Of a stretch of DNA of 47,282 nucleotides, positions 34,589-44,892 are shown in pieces. The notes below the pieces were generated by a model. That model searched no databases, was not told the DNA's origin, and saw only the letters and a program-made list of their open reading frames with translations. Position 1 is the first letter of the stretch. The number at the start of each line of letters is the position of its first letter. The stretch is from contig NZ_MKKX01000007.1 in NCBI RefSeq assembly GCF_002091985.1, positions 1 through 47,282 of the forward strand, read 5' to 3'. Source of the DNA: Rhodococcus sp. 1163. Lineage in GTDB: Bacteria > Actinomycetota > Actinomycetes > Mycobacteriales > Mycobacteriaceae. The translations under genes were made by a program, and so were the position numbers.

Positions 34589-36598
34589 GTGACAGGTCGA
34601 CTCGGTATCGACAATGTCCTTCCAGACACGAGCACCGGAAAATACCCCGCGAAAGCGGTGGTAGGCGAAGCATTTCCGGTTTCGGCGGATGTGTGGCGAG
34701 AGGGTCACGACGCGGTTGCCGCAACGCTCGCAGTTCGTGGCCCCGGAGTTCGGACCCCACTGCGTATCACCATGACCCCGGGTAGCGAACCCGATACGTT
34801 CGACGCACTCTTCACTCCGAGCACCCCCGGTTACTGGATCTGCCGAATCGAGGCGTGGAGCGATCCCGTCTCGACGTGGAAGCATGCACTCGAAGCCAAA
34901 CTGGGCGTGGGTCAGAGCGCCACCGAGCTGGCCAACGACTTGGAAATCGGTGCACGTGTATTCGAGCGCGCCGCCAAGGGTGTGCCCAGCGAGGAACGAG
35001 CGCTTCTCGTCGACGTCGTCACTGCGCTGCGCGACACCGCCCGTCAGCTTCCGGCTCGCGTCGCGTCGGCGTTCACACCGGCAGTGGCAGATCTTCTGCA
35101 CGAGTACCCGCTGCGCGAGCTGGTGACGCGTTCCCCCGCCATCAATGTTTGGGTGGATCGCAACCGCGCGCTCAACGGCGCCTGGTACGAGTTCTTTCCC
35201 CGGTCGACAGGTGGATGGAACGAAGATGGCACACCCCGTCATGGCACGTTCGCCACATCCATCGAACAACTCCCCCGCATTGCCGGCATGGGATTCGATA
35301 TCGTCTACCTTCCACCGATCCACCCGATCGGTGAGATCAATCGGAAGGGACCGAACAACACGCTGACCCCGGCGCCACACGACGTCGGTTCACCGTGGGC
35401 CATCGGTTCCAAAGACGGCGGACACGACGCAATCCATCCCGAGCTCGGGACCGAAGACGACTTTCGGGCGTTCGTCGAAGCTGCCAATGCACTCGATCTC
35501 GAGGTCGCACTCGATTTGGCGCTTCAGGCAGCCCCGGACCACCCGTGGGCAGCGACCCATCCGGAGTGGTTCACGGTCCTTCCCGACGGCACGATCGCCT
35601 ACGCCGAAAATCCCCCCAAGAAGTACCAGGACATTTATCCGGTCAACTTCGACAACGATCGCCGCGGCATCTACAACGAGGTTCTGCGCGTCACTCGACA
35701 TTGGATTGCGCTGGGAGTCAAGATCTTCCGAGTGGACAACCCACATACCAAGCCACCAGATTTCTGGGAATGGCTCATCGCCGAGATCAAGAAGTCTCAT
35801 CCGGAGGTGCTGTTCCTCGCCGAGGCTTTCACCAGGCCTGCGCGGATGTACGGGTTGGCCAAGCGTGGCTTCACTCAGTCCTACACGTACTTCACGTGGC
35901 GGGTTGCCAAGTGGGAGCTCACCGAGTTCGCCGAGGAGCATGCCCGACGCGCAGACGATGCGCGGCCGAATCTGTTCGTCAACACCCCGGACATCCTTCA
36001 CGAAAGCCTCCAGACCGGTGGGCCCGGAATGTTCGCGCTTCGTGCTGCGCTGGCGGCAACCCTGTCGCCCACATGGGGGGTGTACTCGGGTTACGAATTG
36101 TTCGAGCACCAAGCCGTACGTCCGGGCAGCGAGGAGTATCTCGATTCGGAGAAGTACCAACTCCGTCCCCGAGACTTCGAAGGCGCACTGGCCCGAGGCG
36201 AATCATTGGAGCCGTGGTTGGCGACGCTGAATTCGATCCGGCGGGCGCACCCGGCTCTACAACAGCTGCGCAACATCCATTTTCACCATGTCGACAACGA
36301 CGCGCTGATCGCCTACTCGAAGTTCGATCCGGTCACCGGCGACTCGGTTCTCGTGGTGATCAACCTCGATCCGTTCGGACCGGAAGAAGGCACCATCTGG
36401 TTGGACATGCCTGAGCTCGGACACGACTGGCATGACAGCCTCACCGTCACCGACGAAGTCAGTGGCCAGCAATTCAATTGGGGACAGACCAATTTCGTCA
36501 GATTGGAACCGTGGAAGTCAGTGGCGCACATCTTGGCGCTACCGCCGATTCCGTATCCGGCACGGCTCGAACTGGCATACCGCGGCAACCGGAAGTGA
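34589..36598 (+). CDS. glgE: Alpha-1,4-glucan:maltose-1-phosphate maltosyltransferase
   Basis: A 669-residue GH13 enzyme that adds maltosyl units from maltose 1-phosphate to alpha-glucan. The N-terminal beta domain and helical domain lead into the (beta/alpha)8 barrel. Nucleophile Asp383 ([10 protein letters not shown]) and acid/base Glu412 (LAEAFTRP) are 29 residues apart, as in Streptomyces GlgE (394/423). The [12 protein letters not shown] motif is also present. GTG 34589 has GGAG upstream. glgB begins 11 bp later. The treS/pep2 genes that make the substrate are not in this window. Confidence 0.96.
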   Translation: MTGRLGIDNVLPDTSTGKYPAKAVVGEAFPVSADVWREGHDAVAATLAVRGPGVRTPLRITMTPGSEPDTFDALFTPSTPGYWICRIEAWSDPVSTWKHALEAKLGVGQSATELANDLEIGARVFERAAKGVPSEERALLVDVVTALRDTARQLPARVASAFTPAVADLLHEYPLRELVTRSPAINVWVDRNRALNGAWYEFFPRSTGGWNEDGTPRHGTFATSIEQLPRIAGMGFDIVYLPPIHPIGEINRKGPNNTLTPAPHDVGSPWAIGSKDGGHDAIHPELGTEDDFRAFVEAANALDLEVALDLALQAAPDHPWAATHPEWFTVLPDGTIAYAENPPKKYQDIYPVNFDNDRRGIYNEVLRVTRHWIALGVKIFRVDNPHTKPPDFWEWLIAEIKKSHPEVLFLAEAFTRPARMYGLAKRGFTQSYTYFTWRVAKWELTEFAEEHARRADDARPNLFVNTPDILHESLQTGGPGMFALRAALAATLSPTWGVYSGYELFEHQAVRPGSEEYLDSEKYQLRPRDFEGALARGESLEPWLATLNSIRRAHPALQQLRNIHFHHVDNDALIAYSKFDPVTGDSVLVVINLDPFGPEEGTIWLDMPELGHDWHDSLTVTDEVSGQQFNWGQTNFVRLEPWKSVAHILALPPIPYPARLELAYRGNRK

Positions 36599-36609
36599 GT
36601 GGGAAAATC

Positions 36610-38814
36610 GTGACCGACAACCCGACGACAACCGATATTGCCTCACCGAGCAGCAATGATCTCGATTTGCTCGCCCAAGGCAGACATTACGATCCGCACT
36701 CGGTGCTCGGCGCACACCCAGTGCCCGGCGGAACGGCCATTCGCGCCCTCAAGCCGAACGCGGAGTCGGTTGTCGCGCGCATCGGCGGCGTCGACCATCC
36801 GTTGACTCATGTTGCGCACGGCGTGTTCAGCGTCGTCGTACCGTTCACCGATTCGATGGACTACCGACTAGTCGTCACCTGGCCCGGCGGATACACCGCC
36901 GAGTCCGCCGACGGTTACCGGTTCCTCCCCACGCTGGGAGAACTGGACCTGCACCTGTTCGGCGAGGGTAGGCACGAGCGGCTGTGGGACATCCTCGGTG
37001 CCCACGAGCAGAACTACACCACCCCGGACGGCGACGTCAGCGGCACCTCGTTCGCAGTGTGGGCGCCGGCTGCCGCGGGCGTGACCGTAGTCGGAAGTTT
37101 CGACGGGTGGTCGGGTCAGAGTTGGCCTATGCGTGCGCTCGGATCCACCGGTGTCTGGGAGCTGTTCGTTCCCGATGTCGGACCTGGAACCATCTACAAG
37201 TATCGCGTTCACGGGTCCGATGGCGTTGTGCGTGACAAGGCGGATCCGATGGCATTCGCTACCGAGATTCCACCTGCCACCGGATCGATCGTCGCCGGCT
37301 CCACGTTCGAGTGGTCCGACGACGACTGGCTTGCAGCACGCGCGGAGATCGAGCCGACTCAGGCACCGATGAGCGTCTACGAAGTGCACTTGGCCTCCTG
37401 GCGCCCCGGCCTGGACTACCGCCAATTGGCTGTGCAACTGGCCGAGTACATGCTCGAAACCGGATTCACCCACGTCGAATTGTTGCCGGTCGCCGAGCAC
37501 CCGTTCGGTGGGTCGTGGGGCTACCAGGTGACGTCCTACTACGCCCCGACCTCACGGTTCGGCAGCCCCGACGATTTCCGCTTCTTCGTCGATCACCTGC
37601 ACGAGGCAGGGATCGGCGTCCTCGTCGATTGGGTGCCCGCTCACTTCCCGAAGGACGAGTGGGCATTGGCCCGTTTCGACGGCGGCCCGCTCTACGAGCA
37701 CGGGGATCCTCAACGCGGCGAGCAACTCGACTGGGGCACGCTGGTCTTCGACTTCGGTCGTCGCGAGGTACGGAACTTCCTGGTCGCCAACGCGCTGTAC
37801 TGGCTCGACGAGTTCCACATCGACGGATTACGCGTCGACGCCGTCGCATCCATGATCTACCTCGACTACTCCCGTCCCGAGGGTGGTTGGACGCCGAACA
37901 TCTACGGCGGCCGCGAGAACCTCGAAGCGGTGTCGTTTCTGCAGGAAATGAACGCGACAGTGCACAAGAAGCACCGGGGCGTCGTCACCGTCGCCGAAGA
38001 GTCCACTGCGTGGCCCGGCGTCACCCGTCCGACCAGTGTCGGTGGCCTCGGCTTCAACATGAAGTGGAACATGGGCTGGATGCACGACACGCTCGACTTC
38101 CTCGGGCGCGATCCGATTCACCGCAGCTTTCACCATCACGAGATCACGTTCTCGTTGGTGTACGCGTGGAGTGAGAATTACCTCTTGCCGATCAGTCACG
38201 ACGAAGTCGTCCACGGCAAAGGCACGTTGTGGTCACGCATGCCCGGGGACAACTTCACCAAAGCTGCTGGGATGCGCGGTCTGCTTGCGTACATGTGGGC
38301 ACACCCCGGCAAGCAGTTGCTCTTCATGGGTCAGGAGTTCGGTCAGACCCGTGAGTGGTCCGAGGAGCGCGGGCTCGACTGGTACCAACTCGACGACCAT
38401 AACGACGACGGTCTGCACCGCGGGGTACTGAACTTGGTCAGTGACCTCAACTCCGTCTACCGGGCGAACTCTGCTCTCTGGACTCTGGACACGTCCCCCA
38501 GCGGGTATTCGTGGATCGATGCCAACGACACCGAGAACAACGTGCTCAGCTTCTTGCGCTACGGCGCGGACGGATCTGTTGTCGCGTGTATCTTCAACTT
38601 CTCGGGAGTCGTACATGGCGACTATCGTGTCGGACTACCGGAGCCTGGTCGCTGGATCGAGATCCTCAATACGGACGCAGAATCCTACGGCGGTTCGGGG
38701 GTCGGCAATCTCGGAGAAGTAACCGCAACATCGCACTCGTGGCACGGTCGACCGTCTTCCGCACAGGTGGCGCTTCCCGCCCACGGCGCGATTTGGATAA
38801 AACTGGAGCGTTGA
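36610..38814 (+). CDS. glgB: 1,4-alpha-glucan branching enzyme
   Basis: A 734-residue GH13 enzyme that makes alpha-1,6 branches. Two N-terminal CBM48-like modules (about 10-215) precede the barrel. Nucleophile Asp410 ([10 protein letters not shown]) and acid Glu463 (VAEESTAWP) are present, as are [10 protein letters not shown] and GQEFGQ. GTG 36610 lies 11 bp after the glgE stop. The frame extends upstream into glgE, but the family start and length favour 36610. The next gene starts directly after the stop codon (TGAATG), so glgE, glgB and the peptidase gene form one transcript. Confidence 0.96.
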   Translation: MTDNPTTTDIASPSSNDLDLLAQGRHYDPHSVLGAHPVPGGTAIRALKPNAESVVARIGGVDHPLTHVAHGVFSVVVPFTDSMDYRLVVTWPGGYTAESADGYRFLPTLGELDLHLFGEGRHERLWDILGAHEQNYTTPDGDVSGTSFAVWAPAAAGVTVVGSFDGWSGQSWPMRALGSTGVWELFVPDVGPGTIYKYRVHGSDGVVRDKADPMAFATEIPPATGSIVAGSTFEWSDDDWLAARAEIEPTQAPMSVYEVHLASWRPGLDYRQLAVQLAEYMLETGFTHVELLPVAEHPFGGSWGYQVTSYYAPTSRFGSPDDFRFFVDHLHEAGIGVLVDWVPAHFPKDEWALARFDGGPLYEHGDPQRGEQLDWGTLVFDFGRREVRNFLVANALYWLDEFHIDGLRVDAVASMIYLDYSRPEGGWTPNIYGGRENLEAVSFLQEMNATVHKKHRGVVTVAEESTAWPGVTRPTSVGGLGFNMKWNMGWMHDTLDFLGRDPIHRSFHHHEITFSLVYAWSENYLLPISHDEVVHGKGTLWSRMPGDNFTKAAGMRGLLAYMWAHPGKQLLFMGQEFGQTREWSEERGLDWYQLDDHNDDGLHRGVLNLVSDLNSVYRANSALWTLDTSPSGYSWIDANDTENNVLSFLRYGADGSVVACIFNFSGVVHGDYRVGLPEPGRWIEILNTDAESYGGSGVGNLGEVTATSHSWHGRPSSAQVALPAHGAIWIKLER

Positions 38815-40269
38815 ATGAGTGGCGGTCGTACCCGACACACACTGTGGATGACCGCCGTGATCACCATGATGGTAGTGAGTGGATGTGGTTCCTCGGTCGA
38901 AGGCCGGGCAGTGTCGATCTACGACAACCCTTTCACCGTGGCTGGGTTACCGGTCACGGATGGGCCGAGCGGGCCGCGTCCGGGAGCACCGCACTCGACG
39001 CTCGAGGTGCGCAATGCCGAGGGCACGGATTCCGACATTCTCGCCACTGACGCCATAGACGACATCCAGCGGTATTGGGCACAGACCTACCCGGAACTGT
39101 TCAAGGGCACCTTCGCCCCTGTGTCGGCACTCATCTCCTGGGACGCAGGCGAAGACGAGGACGAAGGCATCAGGTTCTGCGGGGACAGGACCGGCGGAAT
39201 TCCCAACGCTGCGTACTGCTCTCGCGACGACACCATCGGCTGGGATCGAACGATTCTGCTGCCCGCATTGATCGACGCCTTCGGTCCGATGTCGGTCGTC
39301 ATGGTCATCGCACACGAATACGGCCATGCCGTGCAGTATCAGTCCGGTCTGATCGGCGAGGAAACCCCGACGATCGTTGCCGAGCAGCAGGCCGACTGCT
39401 TCGCCGGTGCCTTCGTTCGGCATGTCGCCGAAGGGGATTCGACACATTTCACCATCAACACCTCCGACGGCCTCAACGGCGTACTCGCCGCAACCGTCGC
39501 AGTCCGCGACGTCGATCCCAACGATCCGGATTCGGTCCACGGCACCGCCTTCGAACGTGTCACCGCAGTACAGATCGGATTCACCGACGGAGCGGCGGCC
39601 TGTACCGAGATCGACGAAGCCGAGATCGAATCGCGCCGAGCGGATCTCCCCCAGCAGTTCAGCAACGCCGCCGACGACGGCGAGCTTCCGGTCACCGTGG
39701 AGACGCTGGAGGCATTCGTCAGGTCGTTCGAAAGCCTGCTGACACTGCAGAACCCACCCACCGTCACCTATGCCGGGTCGGACACCGATTGTCCGGACGG
39801 CACCTCGACCGAGCCGGTGTCGTACTGCGCCTCGACCAACACCATCGGCGTGGACGTCGACGCCCTCGCCGAGCTCGGCACCGCCGAACGTCCACGGCGC
39901 GGAGACGTCATTCCCCTCAACGTATCCGGCGACTACAGCGCGTATGTGCTGTTCGCTTCGCGATACACGCTTGCCGTCCAGAACGAGGCAGGCCAACCGC
40001 TCGACAACCCACAGACTGCGTTGCGATCGGCCTGCCTGGCCGGTGTCATCACCGCAGGCTTGAGCGCCGAGAACCGAACCAGCACTTCGGAGTTGGAAGT
40101 GTGGCTCTCCCCTGGCGACCTCGACGAGGCCGTGTCGGGCCTACTGAGCGACGGATTGACTGCCAGCGATATCGACGGAGTGACCCTTCCCAGCGGATTC
40201 TCTCGCGTCGACGCATTCCGGTCGGGTGTGCTGGGCGGACGCGAGCAGTGCAACACCCGCTACCGCTGA
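38815..40269 (+). CDS. Lipoprotein zinc metallopeptidase-like protein
   Basis: A 484-residue exported lipoprotein. A basic start and hydrophobic core end in VVSGC, giving a lipidated Cys24. The zinc motif HEYGH is at 167-171, and the AEQQADCFAG stretch (189-198) supplies likely third-ligand residues, as in neutral zinc peptidases of the YpfJ type. The C-terminal half repeats a similar layout but lacks an HExxH. It is directly downstream of glgB, with no gap. In M. tuberculosis a PE_PGRS gene sits here instead. A surface protease role is likely; the reason for its pairing with glucan genes is unknown. Confidence 0.8.
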   Translation: MSGGRTRHTLWMTAVITMMVVSGCGSSVEGRAVSIYDNPFTVAGLPVTDGPSGPRPGAPHSTLEVRNAEGTDSDILATDAIDDIQRYWAQTYPELFKGTFAPVSALISWDAGEDEDEGIRFCGDRTGGIPNAAYCSRDDTIGWDRTILLPALIDAFGPMSVVMVIAHEYGHAVQYQSGLIGEETPTIVAEQQADCFAGAFVRHVAEGDSTHFTINTSDGLNGVLAATVAVRDVDPNDPDSVHGTAFERVTAVQIGFTDGAAACTEIDEAEIESRRADLPQQFSNAADDGELPVTVETLEAFVRSFESLLTLQNPPTVTYAGSDTDCPDGTSTEPVSYCASTNTIGVDVDALAELGTAERPRRGDVIPLNVSGDYSAYVLFASRYTLAVQNEAGQPLDNPQTALRSACLAGVITAGLSAENRTSTSELEVWLSPGDLDEAVSGLLSDGLTASDIDGVTLPSGFSRVDAFRSGVLGGREQCNTRYR

Positions 40270-40287
40270 CCAGCACATAGCCGAAAA

Positions 40288-41238
40288 TCAATACAGCGCA
40301 GAAGCCAGCTTTCGACGGGCAGCCACCACGATCGGGTCCGCAGCATCGAACAACTCGAAGAGTTCGAGTAAGCGCGTCCGCAGTTGCGTGCGCTCGTCAC
40401 CTGCGGTCTTCTTGATGCCGGCGATGAGCCGTGCGAACGCAGCTTCGGGTTTCTGCTGAGACAGCTCGACGTCAGCAGCTTCGATCTGAGCCGTCACGTC
40501 GGACGGCGCCGAATCTGCGCGTTCCACGGCGTCGACATCGACGTGTTGGACTCGTGCGAGAAAGCGCACCTGCCGAAGCGCAGCAAGCGCCTCCGTGTTC
40601 GACGGCTCGGCGTCGATGATCGCCTGATATGCAGCTTCGGCAGCGACGAAGTCCCCCTCGTCTATTGCCTCCTCGGCAGCGACGAAACGCGGATCCTCCG
40701 GCTCGGGTTCATCCTCGCCCGCGTCGCCGCGCGCGTTGGGCGGGCCGGTGAGTTTGCCCGCCGTCGCCTGCTCGACAGCCTCGAGCCATTTGCGCAGCTG
40801 TTCATCGGGCTGCGAGCCCTCGAAATCAGCAAGGGGCTGTCCAGCTGCTACCGCGATGACCGTCGGAATGGCCTTGACGCCGAAGGCTTGCGCAATCTGA
40901 GGGTTGCTGTCGACATCCACCCGCGCATGCACCCAAGCACCGCCCGCCTCGAGCGCCAGCTGGCCCAGTTGCCGAGTCAGCGCAGCAGATTGTGGCGACC
41001 GAGCCGATCCGAGATCTACGATCACCGGGACCTGCGAGGACCGCTGCAGGACCTCCGCCTCGAAGTTGGCAGTCGTCACATCGACGATGGGAGCCAATCC
41101 TGCTGAAGAGTCGTCGCTTCCAGCGGCAGGCGGCGGCGCCGGACGATCCTTCAGAGCGGAGAGGTCGACGGCCCCTGCGATGGATGCCGGGACGGCAGTT
41201 GGCGGACGGGCTGAAGAGTGAGAACCGGGACGAGTCAC
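40288..41238 (-). CDS. Thioredoxin-fold TPR protein lacking the CXXC motif (Rv1324-like)
   Basis: A 316-residue protein with a disordered N-terminus (1-48), a thioredoxin fold (about 50-155, with VKAIPTVIAV), and a C-terminal TPR-like helical region (about 185-316), the layout of YbbN/CnoX chaperones. At the usual WCGPC site it reads SARSPQS (78-84), so it has no redox cysteines. A holdase or scaffold role is more likely than disulfide exchange. It converges on the lipoprotein peptidase gene with 18 bp between the stop codons. Confidence 0.85.
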   Translation of the reverse strand: MTRPGSHSSARPPTAVPASIAGAVDLSALKDRPAPPPAAGSDDSSAGLAPIVDVTTANFEAEVLQRSSQVPVIVDLGSARSPQSAALTRQLGQLALEAGGAWVHARVDVDSNPQIAQAFGVKAIPTVIAVAAGQPLADFEGSQPDEQLRKWLEAVEQATAGKLTGPPNARGDAGEDEPEPEDPRFVAAEEAIDEGDFVAAEAAYQAIIDAEPSNTEALAALRQVRFLARVQHVDVDAVERADSAPSDVTAQIEAADVELSQQKPEAAFARLIAGIKKTAGDERTQLRTRLLELFELFDAADPIVVAARRKLASALY

Positions 41239-41293
41239 GCCCTACAGTTTGTCACTAACGGTGAAGACTCACTACTGCTGGTACTCGCGAGAA

Positions 41294-41671
41294 CTACGAG
41301 GGCGTGCCTGCGCCCCTGGCGAGAGCAGGTTCGGAGGAACTCAGCTCGGCGAGACGGCCTGTTCGCGTGGCCCAGATCTCGAAGACGACGGTACCGAACG
41401 GCGGAATGCTGGCAAGAAGGGCGAGCACGCTGGTCTTGATATCCCAGCGGAGTTTGACTGCTGTCAGGATCGAGATCAGGACGTAGATCACGAACACCGC
41501 GCCGTGTATCGGTCCGAAAATTTTGACACCGATCTCGTTGCCGTCTGCAGGCAGCCATTTGAAGGCCATTCCAACCAAGAGTCCCAGCCAGGTAAACGCC
41601 TCGAGTACTGCGAAAAATCGGAATCGCTTGGCCGTGGTGCTCAGATCGAAGAAGGTCAGCATGCGCCCCAT
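41294..41671 (-). CDS. DUF3817 membrane protein (second copy)
   Basis: A 125-residue protein with three predicted membrane helices. It contains FAVLEAFTWLGLL, a central GPIHGAVFVIYV and a late SIPPFGTVVFE, the DUF3817 pattern. It is a distant paralogue of the protein at 22018-22365. It lies downstream of the thiolase gene on the same strand, separated by a long hairpin. Function unknown. Confidence 0.85.
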   Translation of the reverse strand: MGRMLTFFDLSTTAKRFRFFAVLEAFTWLGLLVGMAFKWLPADGNEIGVKIFGPIHGAVFVIYVLISILTAVKLRWDIKTSVLALLASIPPFGTVVFEIWATRTGRLAELSSSEPALARGAGTPS

Positions 41672-41702
41672 TGTGCCCGATCGACTACGACAGAGCGTAG
41701 TG

Positions 41703-41760
41703 GGTCTGGTCTCACTTCGACGCCCGAGCAGAAGCAGCGAGCGCGAAATGAGACCAGACC
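41703..41760 (-). terminator. Long hairpin between the thiolase gene and DUF3817
   Basis: GGTCTGGTCTCA (41703-41714) and TGAGACCAGACC (41749-41760) are perfect 12-bp arms. In the leftward RNA the stem continues through a U:G pair and four more pairs to 17 bp, whereas the rightward RNA has a C:A mismatch, which favours a role in the leftward transcript. An inner 6-bp stem is possible. No T-run follows. It may terminate or attenuate transcription after the thiolase gene, or stabilise its 3' end. Confidence 0.65.
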
Positions 41761-41765
41761 GAACG

Positions 41766-42956
41766 TCAGGACTTCGGTACTCGAACGATCAGCGCATCGC
41801 CCTGTCCGCCGCCACCGCACAATGCTGCCGCGCCGATTCCTCCGCCACGTCGTCCGAGCTCGAGGGCGAGATGCAGCGCGATACGTGCACCGGACATTCC
41901 CAGGGGGTGACCGATAGCGATTGCCCCACCGTTGACGTTGACCTTGGCCTCGTCGATGCCGAGTTCACGGGTGGAGGCGATACCTACTGCAGCGAAAGCC
42001 TCGTTGATCTCGATCAGATCGAGATCCTTAGGATCGATCCCTTCCTTGGCGCACGCCTTGGCGATAGCCCGAGCGGGCTGGCTCTGCAGCGAGGAATCCG
42101 GGCCTGCGACGACACCGTGCGCACCGATCTCGGCAATCCACGTCAGCCCGAGACTCTCTGCCTTGTCGCGGCTCATGACGATCACAGCTGCAGCACCGTC
42201 GTTGATGGTCGACGCATTGCCCGCGGTGATCGTGCCGGTCTTGCTGAACGCTGGCCGAAGCTTGGCGAGGGTATCGGTGGTCGTATCGGCGCGGATGCCT
42301 TCGTCCTGGGACACCACGATCGGGTCGCCCTTGCGCTGCGGGATGCTGACCGGAACGACCTCGTCGTCGAAGATCCCGTTCTTCCATGCCGCAGCCGCGC
42401 GCTGATGAGACGTGGCCGCGAACGCGTCCTGTTCCTCACGAGTGCTGGCAGTGGGGCCTTCGTTGCGTGATTCGGTGAGTCCACCCATCGCCTGATCGGT
42501 GAAGACGTCGTACAGGCCGTCGTAGGCCAGATGATCGCGCATCGTCACGTCGCCGTACTTGTAGCCCGCGCGAGACTTTTCGAGCATGTGCGGCGCCTGG
42601 GTCATCGACTCCTGACCGCCGGCAACGACGACCTCGAACTCGCCTGCCCGGATCAGCTGATCAGCGAGGGCGATCGCGTCGACCCCGGAAAGGCACACCT
42701 TGTTGATGGTCAGTGCAGGCACGTCCATCGGAATACCGGCGGCAGCAGCGGCCTGGCGAGCAGGGATCTGACCTGCACCTGCGGTGAGAACCTGGCCCAT
42801 GATGACGTACTCGACGAGTTCCGGGGCGACACCGGCCTTCTCGAGCGCACCCTTGATCGCGATACCGCCGAGGTCCGAACCGGACATATCCTTCAACGCC
42901 CCGGACAGCTTGCCTACCGGTGTGCGAGCCCCGGCGATGATGACAGAAGTGGTCAC
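41766..42956 (-). CDS. fadA4: Acetyl-CoA C-acetyltransferase (thiolase)
   Basis: A 396-residue type II thiolase that condenses or cleaves acetoacetyl-CoA. The nucleophile is Cys88 in NKVCLSGVD, with the family's [10 protein letters not shown] histidine and the C-terminal [11 protein letters not shown] cysteine. Order and sequence match Rv1323 (FadA4). It is divergent from methylmalonyl-CoA epimerase (95 bp apart). The symbol is taken from the mycobacterial counterpart. Confidence 0.94.
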   Translation of the reverse strand: MTTSVIIAGARTPVGKLSGALKDMSGSDLGGIAIKGALEKAGVAPELVEYVIMGQVLTAGAGQIPARQAAAAAGIPMDVPALTINKVCLSGVDAIALADQLIRAGEFEVVVAGGQESMTQAPHMLEKSRAGYKYGDVTMRDHLAYDGLYDVFTDQAMGGLTESRNEGPTASTREEQDAFAATSHQRAAAAWKNGIFDDEVVPVSIPQRKGDPIVVSQDEGIRADTTTDTLAKLRPAFSKTGTITAGNASTINDGAAAVIVMSRDKAESLGLTWIAEIGAHGVVAGPDSSLQSQPARAIAKACAKEGIDPKDLDLIEINEAFAAVGIASTRELGIDEAKVNVNGGAIAIGHPLGMSGARIALHLALELGRRGGGIGAAALCGGGGQGDALIVRVPKS

Positions 42957-43038
42957 AATGTTCCTCCAACCAATTGCACGAAAAGTGAGTCGTCGATCTC
43001 TACAACAGCCCCAGTGAGCGATTCGATCCAGCTGACGC

Positions 43039-43044
43039 TAACGT
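43039..43044 (+). promoter_or_regulatory. -10 hexamer TAACGT, leaderless promoter of the epimerase gene
   Basis: TAACGT lies 7 nt before ATG 43052, and no Shine-Dalgarno sequence is present. Confidence 0.5.
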
Positions 43045-43051
43045 CGACTGC

Positions 43052-43531
43052 ATGACCTCCACCACGCAGTCTCCCACGGGTGCCCCACTCCGATCCGACC
43101 TGGTGACGGCTATCGACCACGTCGGCGTCGCTGTGCCGGACCTCGACGTCGCCATTGCCTGGTACACCGAACATCTCGGAATGGTGGCAACACACGAAGA
43201 AGTCAACGAGGAGCAGGGCGTCCGCGAAGCCATGCTGTCCTTTCCCGGTGCCACTTCGGCGTCGGCCGCACTTCAGTTGCTCGCACCGCTGAACGAGGAG
43301 TCGACCATCGCCAAGTTCATCGGCCGTAGCGGACCCGGCCTGCAGCAACTGGCATACCGGGTCAGCAGCATCGAGGAAATCTCTGACGAACTACGCAGTC
43401 GTGGAGTTCGGCTGCTCTACGACGCACCTCGTCGCGGCACCGCAGATTCACGGATCAATTTCATTCACCCCAAAGATGCCGGTGGCGTACTCATCGAATT
43501 GGTGGAACCATCCGAGATATCAGTTCATTGA
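43052..43531 (+). CDS. mce: Methylmalonyl-CoA epimerase
   Basis: A 159-residue VOC-fold metalloenzyme that interconverts (R)- and (S)-methylmalonyl-CoA, linking propionate metabolism to the TCA cycle. Metal-ligand His23 (IDHVGVAV) and Glu149 (VLIELVEP), the WYTEHLGM strand and a central LQQLAYRV histidine-region counterpart are visible. It matches Rv1322A. ATG 43052 fits a leaderless start. Confidence 0.92.
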   Translation: MTSTTQSPTGAPLRSDLVTAIDHVGVAVPDLDVAIAWYTEHLGMVATHEEVNEEQGVREAMLSFPGATSASAALQLLAPLNEESTIAKFIGRSGPGLQQLAYRVSSIEEISDELRSRGVRLLYDAPRRGTADSRINFIHPKDAGGVLIELVEPSEISVH

Positions 43532-43576
43532 CCCACCGTATGGCCCTGAAAACCTGGCAAAGGTAAGTTGACCGCC

Positions 43577-44512
43577 ATGGCAAACGAGCAAGATCGCACC
43601 GGGGTGCAACTTCCTTTCTCTCTCGTACGAAAAGGATTCGATCGCGACGAAGTCACCAACTACTTCGAACGGTTCGACGCCGAGCTTCGGCTGACTACCG
43701 CGGATCGCGATGCCGCTGCAGCCCAAGCCCGCGACCTGGCCAAACAACTCGATGATGCTCGTGACGAGATCGACGAACTGCGCAAGGACATCGACCGACT
43801 GTCGGTGCCTCCTACCACTGCAGAGGGAATGAGTGACCGGATCTCGCGGATGCTCAGACTCGCATCCGACGAGGCCTCCGAAGTTCGGGCCAAGGCGCAC
43901 GCCGAGTCCGAGGAGATGGTCTCGGTCGCCGAGCAAGAAAGCGCGCGTCTGCGCGGCCGTCACGAATCACTCGTCGCGGAGTTGGAGGAGCGTCGTTCTG
44001 CGCTGGAAACCGAGCACGAGCAGACGATGGCTCAGGCGCGTACCGAGGCAGCACGCGTGGTGGAGGCAGCGCAGTCCGAGCGCGATCAGCTCGCCGCCGA
44101 GTCCGAGGCCAAGCGCGCCAAGGTTCAAGAGGATTTCGAGATCACGATGGCCGACCGCCGCACCAAGATCCTCGCGGCTCTCGAAGACCTGGAAGCATCG
44201 AGCAAGGCCGACGCTGCACACCGCATCGAAGAGGCCACGAAAGAATCGACCCGCCGACTGCAGGCCGCGACCGAACAGGCCGAACGACGGATCGCGCACT
44301 CGAAGGAACTGGCCGAGGAACTACGAGTACTGCGCAGCCGAGTGCTCGCTCAGCTGCTCGGTATTCGTGGCCAACTCGACTCCGTGCCCGCAATGCTGGC
44401 GTCGGTCAACCGCGAGAGCGAACTGCTCGACGCAGCCGAGCCCACCGCTTCCACGAAGGCCAAGGACGACGCGGTCGATCTCGGGAAGGAAAAGGCCTCC
44501 ACGTCATCCTGA
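43577..44512 (+). CDS. DivIVA-like coiled-coil protein
   Basis: A 311-residue, highly charged protein. Residues about 13-35 (PFSLVRKGFDRDEVTNYF) match the N-terminal membrane-binding segment of DivIVA proteins. The rest is almost entirely coiled coil, up to about residue 275, with no membrane helix. It is not Wag31 itself, which is encoded with cell-division genes elsewhere. A cytoskeletal or polar scaffold role is inferred. ATG 43577 is chosen; TTG 43568 is also in frame and closer to AAGG. Confidence 0.75.
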   Translation: MANEQDRTGVQLPFSLVRKGFDRDEVTNYFERFDAELRLTTADRDAAAAQARDLAKQLDDARDEIDELRKDIDRLSVPPTTAEGMSDRISRMLRLASDEASEVRAKAHAESEEMVSVAEQESARLRGRHESLVAELEERRSALETEHEQTMAQARTEAARVVEAAQSERDQLAAESEAKRAKVQEDFEITMADRRTKILAALEDLEASSKADAAHRIEEATKESTRRLQAATEQAERRIAHSKELAEELRVLRSRVLAQLLGIRGQLDSVPAMLASVNRESELLDAAEPTASTKAKDDAVDLGKEKASTSS

Positions 44513-44527
44513 GTCGCCGGGCGCTGG

Positions 44528-44845
44528 CTACGACCAGCGCCTGGTCAGGCCCCTCGTGCCGCGGCCAGACCAACACCCTGTGTGCCAATGCCGTCGGTCC
44601 TCCGGGCCTCCCAGGTCGTCCGACGGCCACGCGACCACGTGCGCGACACCCGGCCGCACCTCGTGATCACAGCCTGGACAGCGATACGTCTTCGTGGCTC
44701 TGTTTCCGGGCACCGTCCGAAAAGTGAATTCCTCATCGGACCATCCCGCCGGTCCGCCCTCTACCCGGGCGCCGCCGAGAAGCGAATCCGGAGATCCTGC
44801 TGCTTTCTTGCGGACCGCTTTGCGGTCGTGGTTCCGTCGAGGCAC
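44528..44845 (-). CDS. Small zinc-ribbon-like protein
   Basis: A 105-residue basic protein. The C-terminal half has YRCPGCDHEV and a later HWHTGCW, giving three Cys and one or two His that could bind one zinc. The conserved SDEEFTFRTVPG precedes it. The N-terminal 25 residues are rich in Arg and Lys. GTG 44845 is chosen because a -10 hexamer lies 6 nt upstream; the frame open to 45148 is mostly a shadow of nucS. Similar short proteins are found next to nucS in related genomes, to my knowledge without known function. Confidence 0.7.
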   Translation of the reverse strand: MPRRNHDRKAVRKKAAGSPDSLLGGARVEGGPAGWSDEEFTFRTVPGNRATKTYRCPGCDHEVRPGVAHVVAWPSDDLGGPEDRRHWHTGCWSGRGTRGLTRRWS

Positions 44846-44851
44846 AGTACG

Positions 44852-44857
44852 AGTGTA
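44852..44857 (-). promoter_or_regulatory. -10 hexamer TACACT, leaderless promoter of the zinc-ribbon gene
   Basis: Read leftward, TACACT ends exactly 6 nt before GTG 44845, without a Shine-Dalgarno sequence. Confidence 0.5.
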
Positions 44858-44892
44858 AGAGAAACGTTCGAGCGACTGCGACGGCACACGAA

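Noticed and set aside
36478..36609. 44-codon upstream extension of glgB
   Set aside because: It lies inside glgE; the family start and length favour GTG 36610.
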